In this document: positions 16,480 to 25,483 of the stretch, piece by piece
Layout of the letters: every line of letters begins with the position of its first letter
Position numbering within the stretch: position 1 is the stretch's first letter
NCBI RefSeq assembly: GCF_000686045.1
Contig: NZ_JMLV01000009.1
Coordinates: 98,492-162,491 of the forward strand
Direction of reading: 5' to 3'
Length of the DNA: 64,000 nt
From: Fodinicurvata fenggangensis DSM 21160
Lineage (GTDB): Bacteria > Pseudomonadota > Alphaproteobacteria > Kiloniellales > DSM-21159
Translations under genes and position numbers: made by a program
Notes under the pieces: model-generated
Databases searched by the model: none
What the model saw: only the letters and a program-made list of their open reading frames with translations
What the model was told of the DNA's origin: nothing

Positions 16480-17448
16480 TCAGGCCTCCTGTTCCTGGCC
16501 TCGGGTCAGGATGTCGAGGCAGGCCATGCGTACGGCCACGCCCATTTCCACCTGCTGGCGAATGACGGAGCGGTCGATATCGTCGGCCACCTCGGTGTCG
16601 ATCTCCACGCCCCGGTTCATCGGACCCGGATGCATGATCAGCGCATCCGGCTTGGCATGGGACAGTTTCTCCCGGTCCAGGCCATAGAAGCGGAAGTACT
16701 CGCGCACGGAGGGGACGTAGCTGCCCTGCATGCGCTCGGTCTGCAGGCGCAGCATCATGACGATGTCCACATCCTGCAGGCCCTTCTTCATGTCATGGAA
16801 GGCGGTGACACCAAGGCGCTCGATTTTTGAGGGCATCAGGGTCGGTGGGGCAATCACCCGTACCTGGGCACCCATGATGTTGAGCAGGTGGATGTTCGAC
16901 CTGGCCACGCGACTGTGCAGGATGTCGCCGCAGATGGCGACTGTCAGGCCCTGCAGGGTTCCCTTGCGCTGGCGAATCGTCAATGCGTCCAGCAGCGCCT
17001 GGGTTGGATGTTCATGGCTGCCGTCACCACCGTTGATGACGGCACAATCAACCTTTTCACTCAATAGCTTGACCGCCCCCGAGTCCGGATGCCGTACGAC
17101 CAGGACATCCGGACGCATCGCGGTCAAGGTCATGGCGGTGTCGATCAGGGTCTCGCCCTTCTTGATCGAGGACCAGGCCACCGACATGTTGATGACCTGT
17201 GCACCCAGACGCTTGGCGGCAAGTTCGAAGGAAGTGCGGGTACGGGTCGAATTCTCGAAGAAGAGGTTGATTACCGTATAGCCCGAAAGCAAAGTGTTGG
17301 GGCGGTGGGCTCGGGGGTCCTGACGGGCATAGTCATCTGCCAGATCGAGGAGCGCGGCAATTTCCGAACGCTGCAGCCCCTCGATCCCGAGGAGATGTCT
17401 GTGCGCGTAACCCGTTTTGCTGTCGTCGAGGGGGCGATCTGAACACAT
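16480..17448 (-). CDS. pyrB: Aspartate carbamoyltransferase catalytic subunit
   Basis: A 322-residue transcarbamoylase. Carbamoyl-phosphate-binding motif [13 protein letters not shown], the SSIKKGE loop, HPTQALLD and [11 protein letters not shown] identify ATCase rather than ornithine transcarbamoylase. It makes carbamoyl-aspartate in pyrimidine synthesis. No pyrI regulatory gene is nearby; instead the inactive dihydroorotase gene follows at once, which suggests the class A dodecameric complex of PyrB with PyrC'. It is divergent from mtgA with only 12 bases between the start codons, so its promoter must overlap the 5' end of mtgA. Confidence 0.95.
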   Translation of the reverse strand: MCSDRPLDDSKTGYAHRHLLGIEGLQRSEIAALLDLADDYARQDPRAHRPNTLLSGYTVINLFFENSTRTRTSFELAAKRLGAQVINMSVAWSSIKKGETLIDTAMTLTAMRPDVLVVRHPDSGAVKLLSEKVDCAVINGGDGSHEHPTQALLDALTIRQRKGTLQGLTVAICGDILHSRVARSNIHLLNIMGAQVRVIAPPTLMPSKIERLGVTAFHDMKKGLQDVDIVMMLRLQTERMQGSYVPSVREYFRFYGLDREKLSHAKPDALIMHPGPMNRGVEIDTEVADDIDRSVIRQQVEMGVAVRMACLDILTRGQEQEA

Positions 17449-17460
17449 GACGCGGGTCTT

Positions 17461-18252
17461 ATGGCACTCCGCGCCACAGCGTGCAAGACGCTAGCAGCCG
17501 TGGCGCGGAAGTCATCGAAGAAGGCGGCGAAGCCGTCCAAGTCCGGCAGCCGGGCGGGGGTTGGCTGGCGAAAACTGTTCCGGACACGCTGGGCCCAGCG
17601 TGTTGCCGTGGTGGGGCTTGTGATCCTGGTCGGGATGCCCTTGACCTTCACGCTGCTCTATAGCGTGCTGCCCGTTCCGGCGACGCCGCTGATGGTGGCG
17701 CGGCTGGTCGAGGGCGAAGGCTGGTCGCACGACTGGGTGCCGCTTGAGGAAATTTCGCCGTCCCTGCGCTTCGCCGTCATTGCCGGTGAAGACAACCTGT
17801 ACTGTGCCCACAACGGGTTCGATTTCGAATCGCTGCAGGCGGCCTGGCAGGAATGGCAGGCAGGGCAGGGCACACGTGGTGCAAGCACGATTTCCATGCA
17901 GACGGCGAAGAATCTTTACCTGCTGCCCATGCGCAGTCTCTTGCGCAAGGGGATCGAGGCCTACCTGACGGTCTACCTGGAAATCCTGCTCTCCAAGCCG
18001 CGCATCCTGGAAATCTACCTGAACATTGCCGAAATGGCGCCTGGCGTCTATGGAGCCGAAGCTGCCGCCCAGCACCATTTCGGCAAGACCGCGGCCCAAT
18101 TGAGCGAGCGCGAGGCCGCCCTGATTGCCGCTGTCCTGCCCAATCCCAGGCGCTGGTCCGCCGGTCAGCCCACCAACTATATTGCAGGCCGTGCTTCCAC
18201 CCTGCAGCGACGCATCCATCAACTTGGCCCGCTGCTCGACTGTGCCCGTTAG
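17461..18252 (+). CDS. mtgA: Monofunctional biosynthetic peptidoglycan transglycosylase
   Basis: A 263-residue glycosyltransferase family 51 protein with a basic cytosolic N-terminus and one membrane anchor (about 46-66). The catalytic Glu lies in the [14 protein letters not shown] motif and the second motif reads [15 protein letters not shown]. It polymerises lipid II into glycan strands in the periplasm without a transpeptidase domain. The ATG at 17461 has no convincing ribosome-binding site, so the true start may lie slightly inside. Its stop overlaps the stop of the convergent cobW-type gene. Confidence 0.92.
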   Translation: MALRATACKTLAAVARKSSKKAAKPSKSGSRAGVGWRKLFRTRWAQRVAVVGLVILVGMPLTFTLLYSVLPVPATPLMVARLVEGEGWSHDWVPLEEISPSLRFAVIAGEDNLYCAHNGFDFESLQAAWQEWQAGQGTRGASTISMQTAKNLYLLPMRSLLRKGIEAYLTVYLEILLSKPRILEIYLNIAEMAPGVYGAEAAAQHHFGKTAAQLSEREAALIAAVLPNPRRWSAGQPTNYIAGRASTLQRRIHQLGPLLDCAR

Positions 18253-19205
18253 GGGGGGCAGTCGGCAAACAGCCGGACCAGGGCCCCCGGTGGCTCGTAA
18301 TCCGATGGCGCGATCAAGACCAGCCTGGAGTTCGTGGAACTGGCTTCCGGCATGCTTTCCGTCAGATCGAGGCGCCGCCCCACCAACTGCAGAACCTCCA
18401 GGTTCTGCGGACGATCTGCGAAGCGGAGCAGTCCCTTGGCGCGCAGGACGCGGCCTTGGACCTGGGTGAAGGCCTTTTCAAAGGCGGTGCGGTCCAGGGG
18501 CTGGCTTGCGCTGAGACTCCAGCTTCTCAGGCCTTCGGCATGAGAGCTGTGCCAGGACCGAGCCTCTGCTGCCGCATCGAAGGAAAAGTCCCTGTCGGAT
18601 GCTTCCTGCGGTGAGAGCAGCAGTGACAGTGGTACCTGTCCCTGTGTCGTTTCCATCACAGGAGCCTTTATGCCCCAGGAAATGAGCTGTTGGCGCACCG
18701 TCTGGCGTTCGGTTTCCGTAACCAGGTCGCACTTGTTGAGGGCCAGAAAGTCAGCTCGGCGCAACTGGTGGATCACACTGTCGCCGACATAACGGTCTTG
18801 TGCATGCTCAAGCAGGTTTGCGGCATCGGCCAGGACGCAGACGGCCTGCAGGCGATAGGCGCCGCCAGCCAGGCCAATCTGGGCGATGCGGCCAGGGTCG
18901 GAAACGCCGCTTGCCTCGATCACCAGGTGATCGGGCGGCTCTTCCAGCGCCGCCATGTCCATCAGGCTGCGGGTCAGAGAATCGCCGATTGTACAGCAGA
19001 TGCAGCCGTTGCTGAGCTGCAGGGTCTGGCCGTCGTGCGCGGAAATGAGTTCGGCGTCGATGTTGATGTCGCCAAAATCGTTGACCAGGACGGCCAGGCG
19101 GCGCCCTTCGTTCTGCTGCAGCAGGCTGTTGATCAGGGTTGTCTTGCCCGAACCCAGGAAGCCCCCGATCACGCTGAGCGGGATGGCGGAGCTTCGCGCG
19201 GTCAT
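18249..19205 (-). CDS. CobW/COG0523 family GTP-binding metal chaperone
   Basis: A 318-residue G3E GTPase. Walker A GGFLGSGKTTLI lies near the N-terminus, the metal-binding CxCC motif appears as GCICC, and the guanine-specificity motif is NKCD. A CobW C-terminal domain follows. Family members insert or deliver zinc or cobalt to client proteins. The gene next on this strand (upstream) is an amidohydrolase, an enzyme class that often needs zinc, with only 16 bases between; the two may be functionally linked, but no zinc-uptake regulator site was seen. Confidence 0.88.
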   Translation of the reverse strand: MTARSSAIPLSVIGGFLGSGKTTLINSLLQQNEGRRLAVLVNDFGDINIDAELISAHDGQTLQLSNGCICCTIGDSLTRSLMDMAALEEPPDHLVIEASGVSDPGRIAQIGLAGGAYRLQAVCVLADAANLLEHAQDRYVGDSVIHQLRRADFLALNKCDLVTETERQTVRQQLISWGIKAPVMETTQGQVPLSLLLSPQEASDRDFSFDAAAEARSWHSSHAEGLRSWSLSASQPLDRTAFEKAFTQVQGRVLRAKGLLRFADRPQNLEVLQLVGRRLDLTESMPEASSTNSRLVLIAPSDYEPPGALVRLFADCPP

Positions 19206-19221
19206 GGGCGGGGCTTCCCAG

Positions 19222-20862
19222 TCACTTTTCCGCCTTGAAGATGCGGCCGCCCTGCATGGTCCCGTGGATGCGCAAGTCCTTCAGCTGCTCGCGCGACACC
19301 TCCAGGGGGTCGTCCTCCAGGATGGCCACGTCGGCGCGCTTGCCGGCCTCCAGGCTGCCGATCTCGTGATCCAGTTTCAGGGTATAGGCCGCACCCATGG
19401 TGATGGCATAGAGCGCCTCGGGCACGGTGATGCGTTCACCTTCGCCCAGGATGCGCCCGCCCGAGGTCAGTCGATTGACGGCACACCAGGCGGTGAACAG
19501 CGGCCCCAGCGGGGTCACAGGGGCATCGGAGTGAATGGCGAAGTTGATGCCCAGTTTGGCGGCCGTGGCCGCGGCATTCATGCGCTCGGCACGCTCGGGA
19601 CCCAGGGTCAGGCGATGGTGAATGTCGCCCCAGTAGTAGATGTGGTTGCTGAAGAGGTTCGCGCACATGCCCAGCGCACCGATACGGCGGAACTGGGCGG
19701 TCGAGAGCATCTGCCCATGTTGGATGGTATGGCGGTGGTCGGGCCGTGGGTGTTCGGCCAGGACCTGCCCGATGGTGTCGAGCGCCAGGTCCGAGGCCTG
19801 GTCCCCGTTGGTGTGCATGTGGATCAGGTGCCCGGCCTTGTGAAAGGCGCGTGCCGATTCCAGGAACTGCTGCGGCGTCAGGTTCCAGATTCCCTGGGCG
19901 TCGCTGCCGTAATAGCCCGGCCAGTTGAGGCGTGCCGTGAAGGACTGCAGTGTGCCGTCGGTCATCACCTTGATGAGTCCGAAGCGCAGGCGGTCCGTGT
20001 TGAGGCGCACCAGGTCGTTGACCTTCTCCACGCCGCGTTCAGGTGTATCGGCGGTGGCCGTATAGGCCGAGACGAGACGCAGGGGATAGTCCGCTTCGGC
20101 CGTGACGCTGCGGAAGTTGTCCACCACGTTCTGGGGCAACTCGTTGTAGAGGTCGGTGGCGGTGGTGGTGCCCGTCAGCACGGCCATGCGGCCGAAGTCA
20201 CGCAGGGCGTCGGCCTGCGAGATGCGGGCGAAGTAGTCCACATTGAAGGGCTGCTGGGCCAGGAACATGGCGGCGAATTCCTGCAACTCGCCATTGGGTT
20301 TGCCGTCGGGACCGGTCATGATGCCCTCGACGGCGCTGTCAGCCGTGATGCCCGCTTTCTCCAGCACGATCGAGTTGACGTTCAGGACATGGACGTTTGC
20401 ATGCAGGATGAAGATCGGCCGTGTCGTGGAAACGCGGTCCAGGTCCTCGGCCGTCATGCGTCGCCCGTCGAAGAAGACCGGGTCCAGGCCCCAGGCCGTC
20501 AAGGGCGTATCGGGGTCTTCCATGGCCCGGTCGGCTTCCTGCAGGCGCTCAACCACCTCGTCGATGGACTTCAGGCCCGGCCAGACCTTTCCGTTCGGAT
20601 CCATGCGGTCGTAGAAGCCGGTGTAGACATGCGCCCACATGCCACCTTCCAGGGCATGACAGTGGCCCTCCACGAAGCCGGGCAGCAGGACCTTGTCGCG
20701 CAGGCTGTCGTCGATGCGGTGTTCGCCCCAGGCTTTCAATTCCTCCACCGAGCCGACGCCCAGCAGGCGGCCTTCCGAGACGGCAATGGCCTCGGCAAAG
20801 GGGCGGTGGCGGCTCATGGTAATGATCTTGCGGGCCGGGTAGATCGTGGCAGGTTCTCTCAT
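19222..20862 (-). CDS. YtcJ-like metal-dependent amidohydrolase
   Basis: A 546-residue amidohydrolase family 3 protein. The metal-binding HCH is seen in LLPGFVEGHCHALEGG, and later His/Asp positions are in HMHTNGDQASD and FAIHSDAPVTPLGP. Proteins of this group hydrolyse amides or related bonds; the substrate is unknown. No signal peptide is visible. It is transcribed just before the CobW-type GTPase, and 56 bases downstream of the CoA-transferase gene, so the three could form one transcript. Confidence 0.82.
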   Translation of the reverse strand: MREPATIYPARKIITMSRHRPFAEAIAVSEGRLLGVGSVEELKAWGEHRIDDSLRDKVLLPGFVEGHCHALEGGMWAHVYTGFYDRMDPNGKVWPGLKSIDEVVERLQEADRAMEDPDTPLTAWGLDPVFFDGRRMTAEDLDRVSTTRPIFILHANVHVLNVNSIVLEKAGITADSAVEGIMTGPDGKPNGELQEFAAMFLAQQPFNVDYFARISQADALRDFGRMAVLTGTTTATDLYNELPQNVVDNFRSVTAEADYPLRLVSAYTATADTPERGVEKVNDLVRLNTDRLRFGLIKVMTDGTLQSFTARLNWPGYYGSDAQGIWNLTPQQFLESARAFHKAGHLIHMHTNGDQASDLALDTIGQVLAEHPRPDHRHTIQHGQMLSTAQFRRIGALGMCANLFSNHIYYWGDIHHRLTLGPERAERMNAAATAAKLGINFAIHSDAPVTPLGPLFTAWCAVNRLTSGGRILGEGERITVPEALYAITMGAAYTLKLDHEIGSLEAGKRADVAILEDDPLEVSREQLKDLRIHGTMQGGRIFKAEK

Positions 20863-20918
20863 GGCGGACCTTCTTGGCGTGCGGGAGATATAAGGCGGGA
20901 AATGGCGCGGTGGCGCGG

Positions 20919-22133
20919 CTAGATCACCTCGTCACCGCGCAGGCGTTCGATCTCCGCCTCGTCCAGCCCGAATTCTTTCAACACGGTTTCTGTATGCTCA
21001 CCCACATGCGGCGGTGCAACGCGGTATTCCACGGGGGTGGCGCTCATCTTCACGGGATTGCCGATCAGGTCCACCTCGCCCTTCTCGCTGCCCGGATAGG
21101 GCATGGAGATCTTCATCTCGCGATGCTGGATCTGCGGATCCTCGAAAACGCGATCCAGGGTGTTGACCGGTCCGCAGGGCACACCCAGTTCGCTCAAGCC
21201 CTCGACCCATTCATCAATGGACTTCTGCTTTGTGTACTCCGGCAGGATCTCGTAGAGCGCTTCGCGGTTGGCGATGCGCAGCGAATTGGTGACAAAGCGC
21301 GGATCGCTTGCCAACTCGGGGGCGCCGGCGAATTCGCAGAAGCGCTGGAACTGCCGGTCGTTGCCCACGGCCAGGATGAAATAGCCGTCCTGGCAGGGCA
21401 TCACCTTGTAGGGAACGATGTTGGCGTGTTCGTTGCCCAGGCGTTTCGGCACCTTGCCGGAAACCAGGTAGTTCAGGCCCTCGTTCACCAGCCAGGCGAC
21501 CTGCGTGTCCAGCAGCGCCAGGTCGATATGCTGGCCTTCGCCGCTCTTCGTGCGGTGGTGAAGGGCCGCCAAGATGGCAGACGAGGCGTACATGCCGCAC
21601 ATGATGTCCGAGATGCCCACGCCCACCTTCATGGGCTCGCCCTCCGGGTCGCCGGTCAGGCTCATCATGCCGCCCATGCCCTGGGCCAGATAGTCATAGC
21701 CGGCGCGTGAAGAATAGGGGCCGCTCTGGCCGAAACCCGTGATCGAGCAGTAGATGATGTCGGGGCGGACCTGCTTCACGCTGTCGTAGTCCAGGCCGTA
21801 CTTCTTCAGGCCGCCCGCCTTGAAGTTCTCCACCAGGATATCGCAGTCGGCGATCAGGCGCTTGGCCAGTTCCTGTCCCTCAGGCTTGGCGATATCGATG
21901 GTCAGCGAGCGCTTGTTGCGGTTCGAGGACAGGTAGTAGGCGCTGGCATCACTGTCGCTGCCGTCCGCGTTGCGCACGTAGGGCGGGCCCCAGCGGCGGG
22001 TGTCGTCGCCCTCGCCGGGGCGCTCGATCTTGATGACATCGGCGCCCAGGTCGCCCAGCAGCTGGGTGCAGGTGGGTCCGGCAAGGATTCGGGTCAGGTC
22101 GAAAACGCGCAGTCCGGCAAGTGGTCCAGTCAT
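20919..22133 (-). CDS. CaiB/BaiF family CoA-transferase
   Basis: A 404-residue class III CoA-transferase. It begins MTGPLAGLRVFDLTRILAGP and contains GADVIKIERPGEGDDTR and RNKRSLTIDI, all typical of the formyl-CoA/CaiB family. The probable catalytic Asp is in LALLDTQVAWL. The enzyme moves CoA between organic acids; the partner acids are not predictable. I chose ATG 22133 because family members start with this segment; the frame continues ten codons further upstream. Confidence 0.88.
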   Translation of the reverse strand: MTGPLAGLRVFDLTRILAGPTCTQLLGDLGADVIKIERPGEGDDTRRWGPPYVRNADGSDSDASAYYLSSNRNKRSLTIDIAKPEGQELAKRLIADCDILVENFKAGGLKKYGLDYDSVKQVRPDIIYCSITGFGQSGPYSSRAGYDYLAQGMGGMMSLTGDPEGEPMKVGVGISDIMCGMYASSAILAALHHRTKSGEGQHIDLALLDTQVAWLVNEGLNYLVSGKVPKRLGNEHANIVPYKVMPCQDGYFILAVGNDRQFQRFCEFAGAPELASDPRFVTNSLRIANREALYEILPEYTKQKSIDEWVEGLSELGVPCGPVNTLDRVFEDPQIQHREMKISMPYPGSEKGEVDLIGNPVKMSATPVEYRVAPPHVGEHTETVLKEFGLDEAEIERLRGDEVI

Positions 22134-22219
22134 GATCCCGTTCGTTCTTGGTTCATCCATCAACTGCCCGGCATGACGCCCGCCCGGACCCCGATCGTCA
22201 AGACCCTACAGGCGTCTTT

Positions 22220-23134
22220 TCAGGCCAGAAGGCTCAGTATGATGGGCACGGTGGCCATCGACAGCAGGGTGTGAAGCGTGATCAGGCCCGCCATCAGCTC
22301 GGCATTCCCGCCCAGGTGACGGGCCATGATATAGGAAACCGGCGCGGCCGGCAGGGCATTGAACAGGATGGGGATGGCGGCGGTGATGCCGGTGACGCCC
22401 CAGGCCTGCAGGATGCCGAAGGTGATCAGTGGCAAGAGGAACAGCTTCAGGCCGGCCGCTGCCAGGGGCAGGCTGCCGGCTGATTTCAGGGCACGCAGCT
22501 GCAGGCTGGCGCCCACGGCCAGCAGGCCGATGGGCAGAGAGGCCTGGCCCATGATCTCCAGGAATGGCCCGATCACGGGTGGCAGGCCCAGACCCGTCAG
22601 GTTCAGCGCCAGGCCGATTAGACAGCCCAGAATCAGCGGGTTGGAGAGCACCTGTTTCGTGATGCGCAGCAGGCCAGGGCGCCCAGCCTTGCCGTAGCGG
22701 GCCAGGGCCACGACGGTCAGGATGTTCACCAGCGGGGCCAGGAAGGCAACGACCAGGGCGGCGGCGGTCATTCCGGGCGCGCCGTAATAGGCCGCCGCCA
22801 CCGAAAAGCCGATGTAGGTGTTGAAGCGGATCACACTCTGGTAGAGGCTGCTGAAACTGGGCCCGTCGATGCTCAGCAGGCGCTTCAGGCCCAGGGCCAG
22901 CAGGCTCATGAGCCCGATCGAAAGCGCCAGCACACCGATCATCGGCGCGGCCTCCACTTCGGTGAAGTCGGCCTGGGCCAGCGAGCTGATCAACAGCGCC
23001 GGGAAGAAGACGTAATAGGTCAGGCGTTCCGCCGGTTCCCAGAAACCGTCACCGGGAAACTGCTTCTTGCGCAGGACGTGGCCCAGGAAGATCAGCAGAA
23101 AGATCGGGATGATGACCAGGATGATATCGAGCAT
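22220..23134 (-). CDS. AEC family transporter
   Basis: A 304-residue polytopic membrane protein with about ten hydrophobic segments, starting MLDIILVIIPIFLLIFLGHV. The two five-helix halves and the NPLILGCLIGL and NALPAAPVSYIMA segments fit the auxin-efflux-carrier/malate-permease family. It probably exports or imports a carboxylate; the substrate is not known. I chose ATG 23134 because the extra 31 codons upstream are polar and unlike the family. It follows ruvX on the same strand after 49 bases. Confidence 0.87.
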   Translation of the reverse strand: MLDIILVIIPIFLLIFLGHVLRKKQFPGDGFWEPAERLTYYVFFPALLISSLAQADFTEVEAAPMIGVLALSIGLMSLLALGLKRLLSIDGPSFSSLYQSVIRFNTYIGFSVAAAYYGAPGMTAAALVVAFLAPLVNILTVVALARYGKAGRPGLLRITKQVLSNPLILGCLIGLALNLTGLGLPPVIGPFLEIMGQASLPIGLLAVGASLQLRALKSAGSLPLAAAGLKLFLLPLITFGILQAWGVTGITAAIPILFNALPAAPVSYIMARHLGGNAELMAGLITLHTLLSMATVPIILSLLA

Positions 23135-23183
23135 AGGGAGAATGGAATACCTGGCGGCATCCGCAAGTGCATGACGGGGAAGG

Positions 23184-23681
23184 TCAGGAGGGGCTGTCCC
23201 CTCCGGTGGGCGAAGCGCGCAGGGCATCCAGCGCGCCCTGCAGGATATAGCCTGCGGCCATCTTGTCCACGACCTTGCCGCGTTTCGCCCGGCTCATGTC
23301 GGCCTCGTCGACCAGGAAGCGCTCCACCGCGGCGGTGGACAGGCGCTCGTCCCAGAAGGCCGTGGGCAGGTCCAGCCCGGCAATTTCCGAGAGGTTGCGC
23401 GCGAATTGACGTGTCGAACGTGCCCGTGTGCCCTCGCTGCCGTCCATGTGCACCGGCAGGCCGAAGACCAGCCCGCCCACCTCGCGTTCATGGCAGATAG
23501 CCTTCAGGGTCTCGGCATCCTTCGTGAACTTCTTCCGTGCAATGGTCTCCAGCGGCGAGGCGAGACTGAAGGCCGAGTCCGAGATCGCCAGGCCGATGGT
23601 CTTCTCCCCCAGGTCCAGGCCCAGCAGGCGTGTGCGCGGAGGCAGGTGAGTCGGCAGGTCGTGGAGGTCGACGAAGTTCAT
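23184..23681 (-). CDS. ruvX: Holliday junction resolvase-like RuvX (YqgF)
   Basis: A 165-residue RNase H-fold protein. The YqgF signature is present: LLGLDLGEKTIGLAISD at the first catalytic Asp, GLPVHMDGSEG in the middle and FWDERLSTAAVERFL near the second acidic site. YqgF proteins act in 16S rRNA 5'-end maturation in E. coli and were also proposed as Holliday junction resolvases. It is divergent from the Phd-VapC module, with 79 bases between the starts. Confidence 0.93.
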   Translation of the reverse strand: MNFVDLHDLPTHLPPRTRLLGLDLGEKTIGLAISDSAFSLASPLETIARKKFTKDAETLKAICHEREVGGLVFGLPVHMDGSEGTRARSTRQFARNLSEIAGLDLPTAFWDERLSTAAVERFLVDEADMSRAKRGKVVDKMAAGYILQGALDALRASPTGGDSPS

Positions 23682-23725
23682 GGATGAATCCGGCCGTTGA
23701 CGTTGTGGGAAGACTCTCTATGTAG

Positions 23726-23741
23726 TAACGTAACTACGTTA
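23726..23741. promoter_or_regulatory. Putative Phd operator
   Basis: TAACGTA-AC-TACGTTA is a perfect inverted repeat with 7-base arms, 19 bases upstream of the antitoxin ATG. A TTGACG at 23697-23702 could be the -35 box. Position and symmetry fit autorepression by the Phd/YefM antitoxin. Confidence 0.6.
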
Positions 23742-23760
23742 AACGCTTTTGGAGGGCCGC

Positions 23761-24015
23761 ATGTCAATCAAGACCTTTTCCAGCCGGGAGCTGAACCAGG
23801 ACATTGGTCGTGCGAAGAAGGCGGCCAAGCAAGGACCTGTGTTTATCACGGATCGTGGAAAACCTGCTCATGTCCTGATGAGTTACGAAGAGTATCAGAA
23901 ACTTACAGGAAAACGACGCAACATTGCGGATGCGCTTGCGATGCCGGGCATTTCCGATATCGAGATCGAGTTTCCTCGGTCGCGCGAACTTCCGCGTGCA
24001 GCCGATCTTGAATGA
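23761..24015 (+). CDS. Phd/YefM family antitoxin
   Basis: An 84-residue antitoxin. The N-terminal Phd DNA-binding fold is seen in SIKTFSSRELNQDIGRAKKA and in PVFITDRGKPAHVLMSYEEY; the C-terminal part is the toxin-binding tail. It should neutralise the PIN toxin encoded next and repress the operon through the palindrome just upstream. The start ATG 23761 is preceded by GGAGGG at four bases. Its last codons overlap the toxin start by four bases (ATGA), so translation is coupled. Confidence 0.9.
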   Translation: MSIKTFSSRELNQDIGRAKKAAKQGPVFITDRGKPAHVLMSYEEYQKLTGKRRNIADALAMPGISDIEIEFPRSRELPRAADLE

Positions 24016-24431
24016 TGCTTTTGCTGGATACCAACGTCGTTTCCGAATTGCGCAAGGTGCGCGCCGGGAAGGCCAATCCCAAGGTTGCGGCCTGGGCGGA
24101 ATCTGTGGATGCCTCCGAGCTTTATCTGTCGGTCATTACGCTGAAGGAGCTCGAGCTGGGGATTCTGCAACTTGAAAGGAAGGATGCCGGGCAGGGCGCG
24201 CTCCTGCGGTCCTGGATGCAATTTCATGTTCTGCCTGAGTTTGCGGAACGAACCTTGCCGCTCGATACTGCTGTCGCACTGCGCTGTGCCAAACTGCATG
24301 TGCCTGATCCTTGCCCGGACCGGGACGCCTACATCGCGGCAACGGCCATTGTTCACGGTATGACCGTGGTCACACGGAACGTGGCTGATTTCGAATCGAC
24401 AGGTGTTTCGCTCCTGAATCCCTGGACTTGA
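24012..24431 (+). CDS. vapC: PIN-domain toxin VapC/FitB type
   Basis: A 139-residue PIN-domain ribonuclease. The acidic active-site residues are present: LLLDTNVVSE near the N-terminus, the Glu in TLKELELGI, the Asp in CPDRDAYIAATA and a final Asp in NVADFEST. The FitB-like subfamily pairs with Phd or FitA antitoxins. Such toxins cut tRNA or rRNA to stop growth. The gene overlaps the antitoxin by ATGA and is convergent with the ParE-like toxin. Confidence 0.9.
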   Translation: MMLLLDTNVVSELRKVRAGKANPKVAAWAESVDASELYLSVITLKELELGILQLERKDAGQGALLRSWMQFHVLPEFAERTLPLDTAVALRCAKLHVPDPCPDRDAYIAATAIVHGMTVVTRNVADFESTGVSLLNPWT

Positions 24432-24452
24432 TTTTTGTGGGCTATGGCTACG

Positions 24453-24473
24453 CTTCAAGCTTATGACTTGAAG
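24453..24473. terminator. Hairpin between two convergent toxin-antitoxin modules
   Basis: CTTCAAG-N7-CTTGAAG forms a perfect 7-bp stem in the 51-base gap between vapC and the ParE-type gene. There is no long T tract on either strand, so a terminator role is only suggested by position. Confidence 0.4.
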
Positions 24474-24482
24474 TAGGGTTAT

Positions 24483-24773
24483 TCAAAGGTTCCTCTTCGC
24501 ATCCATGGCTTGGTGCAGGATGCGGACAATTTCCAGACAATCCGATTGGGTGCGAAAATACAGCATATGCGAACCTGCTGCTGCCTTGCGATAGCCGGGT
24601 CGAATGTCTTCGGCCGAGCGACTGATCTGGGTGCCGCTGGCGAGTGCCTCACAGGTTGCCTGGATACCGCGTATGTAGCGTTCAGCCTGAACTGTGCCCC
24701 AGTGTCGCTGTGTGTAATCCCAGATACCTTCAAGGTCGGCTCGGGCGGCCGGTAGCAGCTTGTAAGTTGTCAT
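24483..24773 (-). CDS. parE: ParE/RelE superfamily toxin
   Basis: A 96-residue toxin. YKLLPAARADLEGIWDYTQRHWG is the ParE N-terminal helix pair, followed by RPGYRKAAAGSHMLYFR and LEIVRILHQAMD in the C-terminal sheet. ParE-type proteins inhibit gyrase; RelE relatives cut mRNA. The ParD-type partner encoded upstream argues for ParE. The gene begins four bases after the antitoxin stop. Confidence 0.9.
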   Translation of the reverse strand: MTTYKLLPAARADLEGIWDYTQRHWGTVQAERYIRGIQATCEALASGTQISRSAEDIRPGYRKAAAGSHMLYFRTQSDCLEIVRILHQAMDAKRNL

Positions 24774-24777
24774 CCGA

Positions 24778-25014
24778 TCAGGCGGATTTCCTGTCTGTAA
24801 TGAAGGCCTCGAAATCGAACTCTTCGGCCGGACCGGATTGCTCGCCTTGAATCAATGCCTTTCGGAGGGCCTCTGCTTTGACTTCTTGTTCCTCAAGCAG
24901 GCGAAGTCCTGCCCGCACGACGTCACTTGCCGAGCTGTAACGCCCGGAATCGACCCGTTCACTGATGAAGTGGTCAAAATGGTCTCCAAGCGAGATTGAA
25001 GTGTTGCGTGACAT
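24778..25014 (-). CDS. parD: ParD-family ribbon-helix-helix antitoxin
   Basis: A 78-residue antitoxin. The ParD N-terminus is clear in ISLGDHFDHFISERVDSGRY and SSASDVVRAGLRLLEEQE; the acidic C-terminal tail should wrap the toxin. ATG 25014 was chosen because a GAGGAG lies seven bases upstream and homologues start with this segment. The promoter just upstream overlaps an inverted repeat, as expected for an autoregulated module. Confidence 0.92.
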   Translation of the reverse strand: MSRNTSISLGDHFDHFISERVDSGRYSSASDVVRAGLRLLEEQEVKAEALRKALIQGEQSGPAEEFDFEAFITDRKSA

Positions 25015-25035
25015 GGCCAGTCTCCTCTTGAAAAC

Positions 25036-25064
25036 AATATACCAATTTTCGGTATAGGGTCCAA
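25036..25064 (-). promoter_or_regulatory. parDE promoter with embedded operator
   Basis: On the minus strand TTGGAC and TATATT are spaced by 17 bases, a good sigma-70-type promoter. The inverted repeat TATACC-N7-GGTATA (25038-25056) covers the -10 box and most of the spacer, which fits repression by the ParD-ParE complex. Confidence 0.65.
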
Positions 25065-25195
25065 GGCTGTCGAATATTCTCGCATGCTGGGTGCAAACTC
25101 CCGGCTTTTGCACCTCTCACGCATCTTGCCGCCTTGGGGGGCCGGTGCTAGGGTCCGCGCGCATTTCTCAGAGCAACAAACCAGTCGGATGAAGC

Positions 25196-25483
25196 ATGTC
25201 GGTTGACAAGGATACCGTGGCGCATATCGCCAAGCTGGCACGGCTGCGCATGGACCCCGAGAAGACGGAGGCCATGGCCGGTGAGCTGAGCCAGATTCTC
25301 GGATGGATCGAACAGCTGCAGGAGGTCGACACGGAAGGTGTCGCGCCCATGACTTCGGTGGCTCAGATGAAGCTGCCGCTGCGCGAGGACGAGGTGACCG
25401 ACGGAGGCTATCCCGAGGACGTCCTGCGCAACGCGCCCGAGAGCCTGCAGGGCTTCTATGTCGTGCCGAAGGTGGTGGAATGA
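25196..25483 (+). CDS. gatC: Asp-tRNA(Asn)/Glu-tRNA(Gln) amidotransferase subunit C
   Basis: A 95-residue GatC. It starts [17 protein letters not shown] and contains the [20 protein letters not shown] belt segment and the REDEVTDG loop. GatC stabilises the GatA-GatB interface. Its last bases overlap the gatA start by ATGA, giving the tight order gatC-gatA-gatB. The complex converts misacylated Glu-tRNA(Gln) and/or Asp-tRNA(Asn). Confidence 0.96.
   Translation: MSVDKDTVAHIAKLARLRMDPEKTEAMAGELSQILGWIEQLQEVDTEGVAPMTSVAQMKLPLREDEVTDGGYPEDVLRNAPESLQGFYVVPKVVE

Noticed and set aside
18955..20922. A 655-codon plus-strand frame opposite the amidohydrolase gene
   Set aside because: Antisense to a clear enzyme gene; long open frames are expected there from third-position G/C bias.
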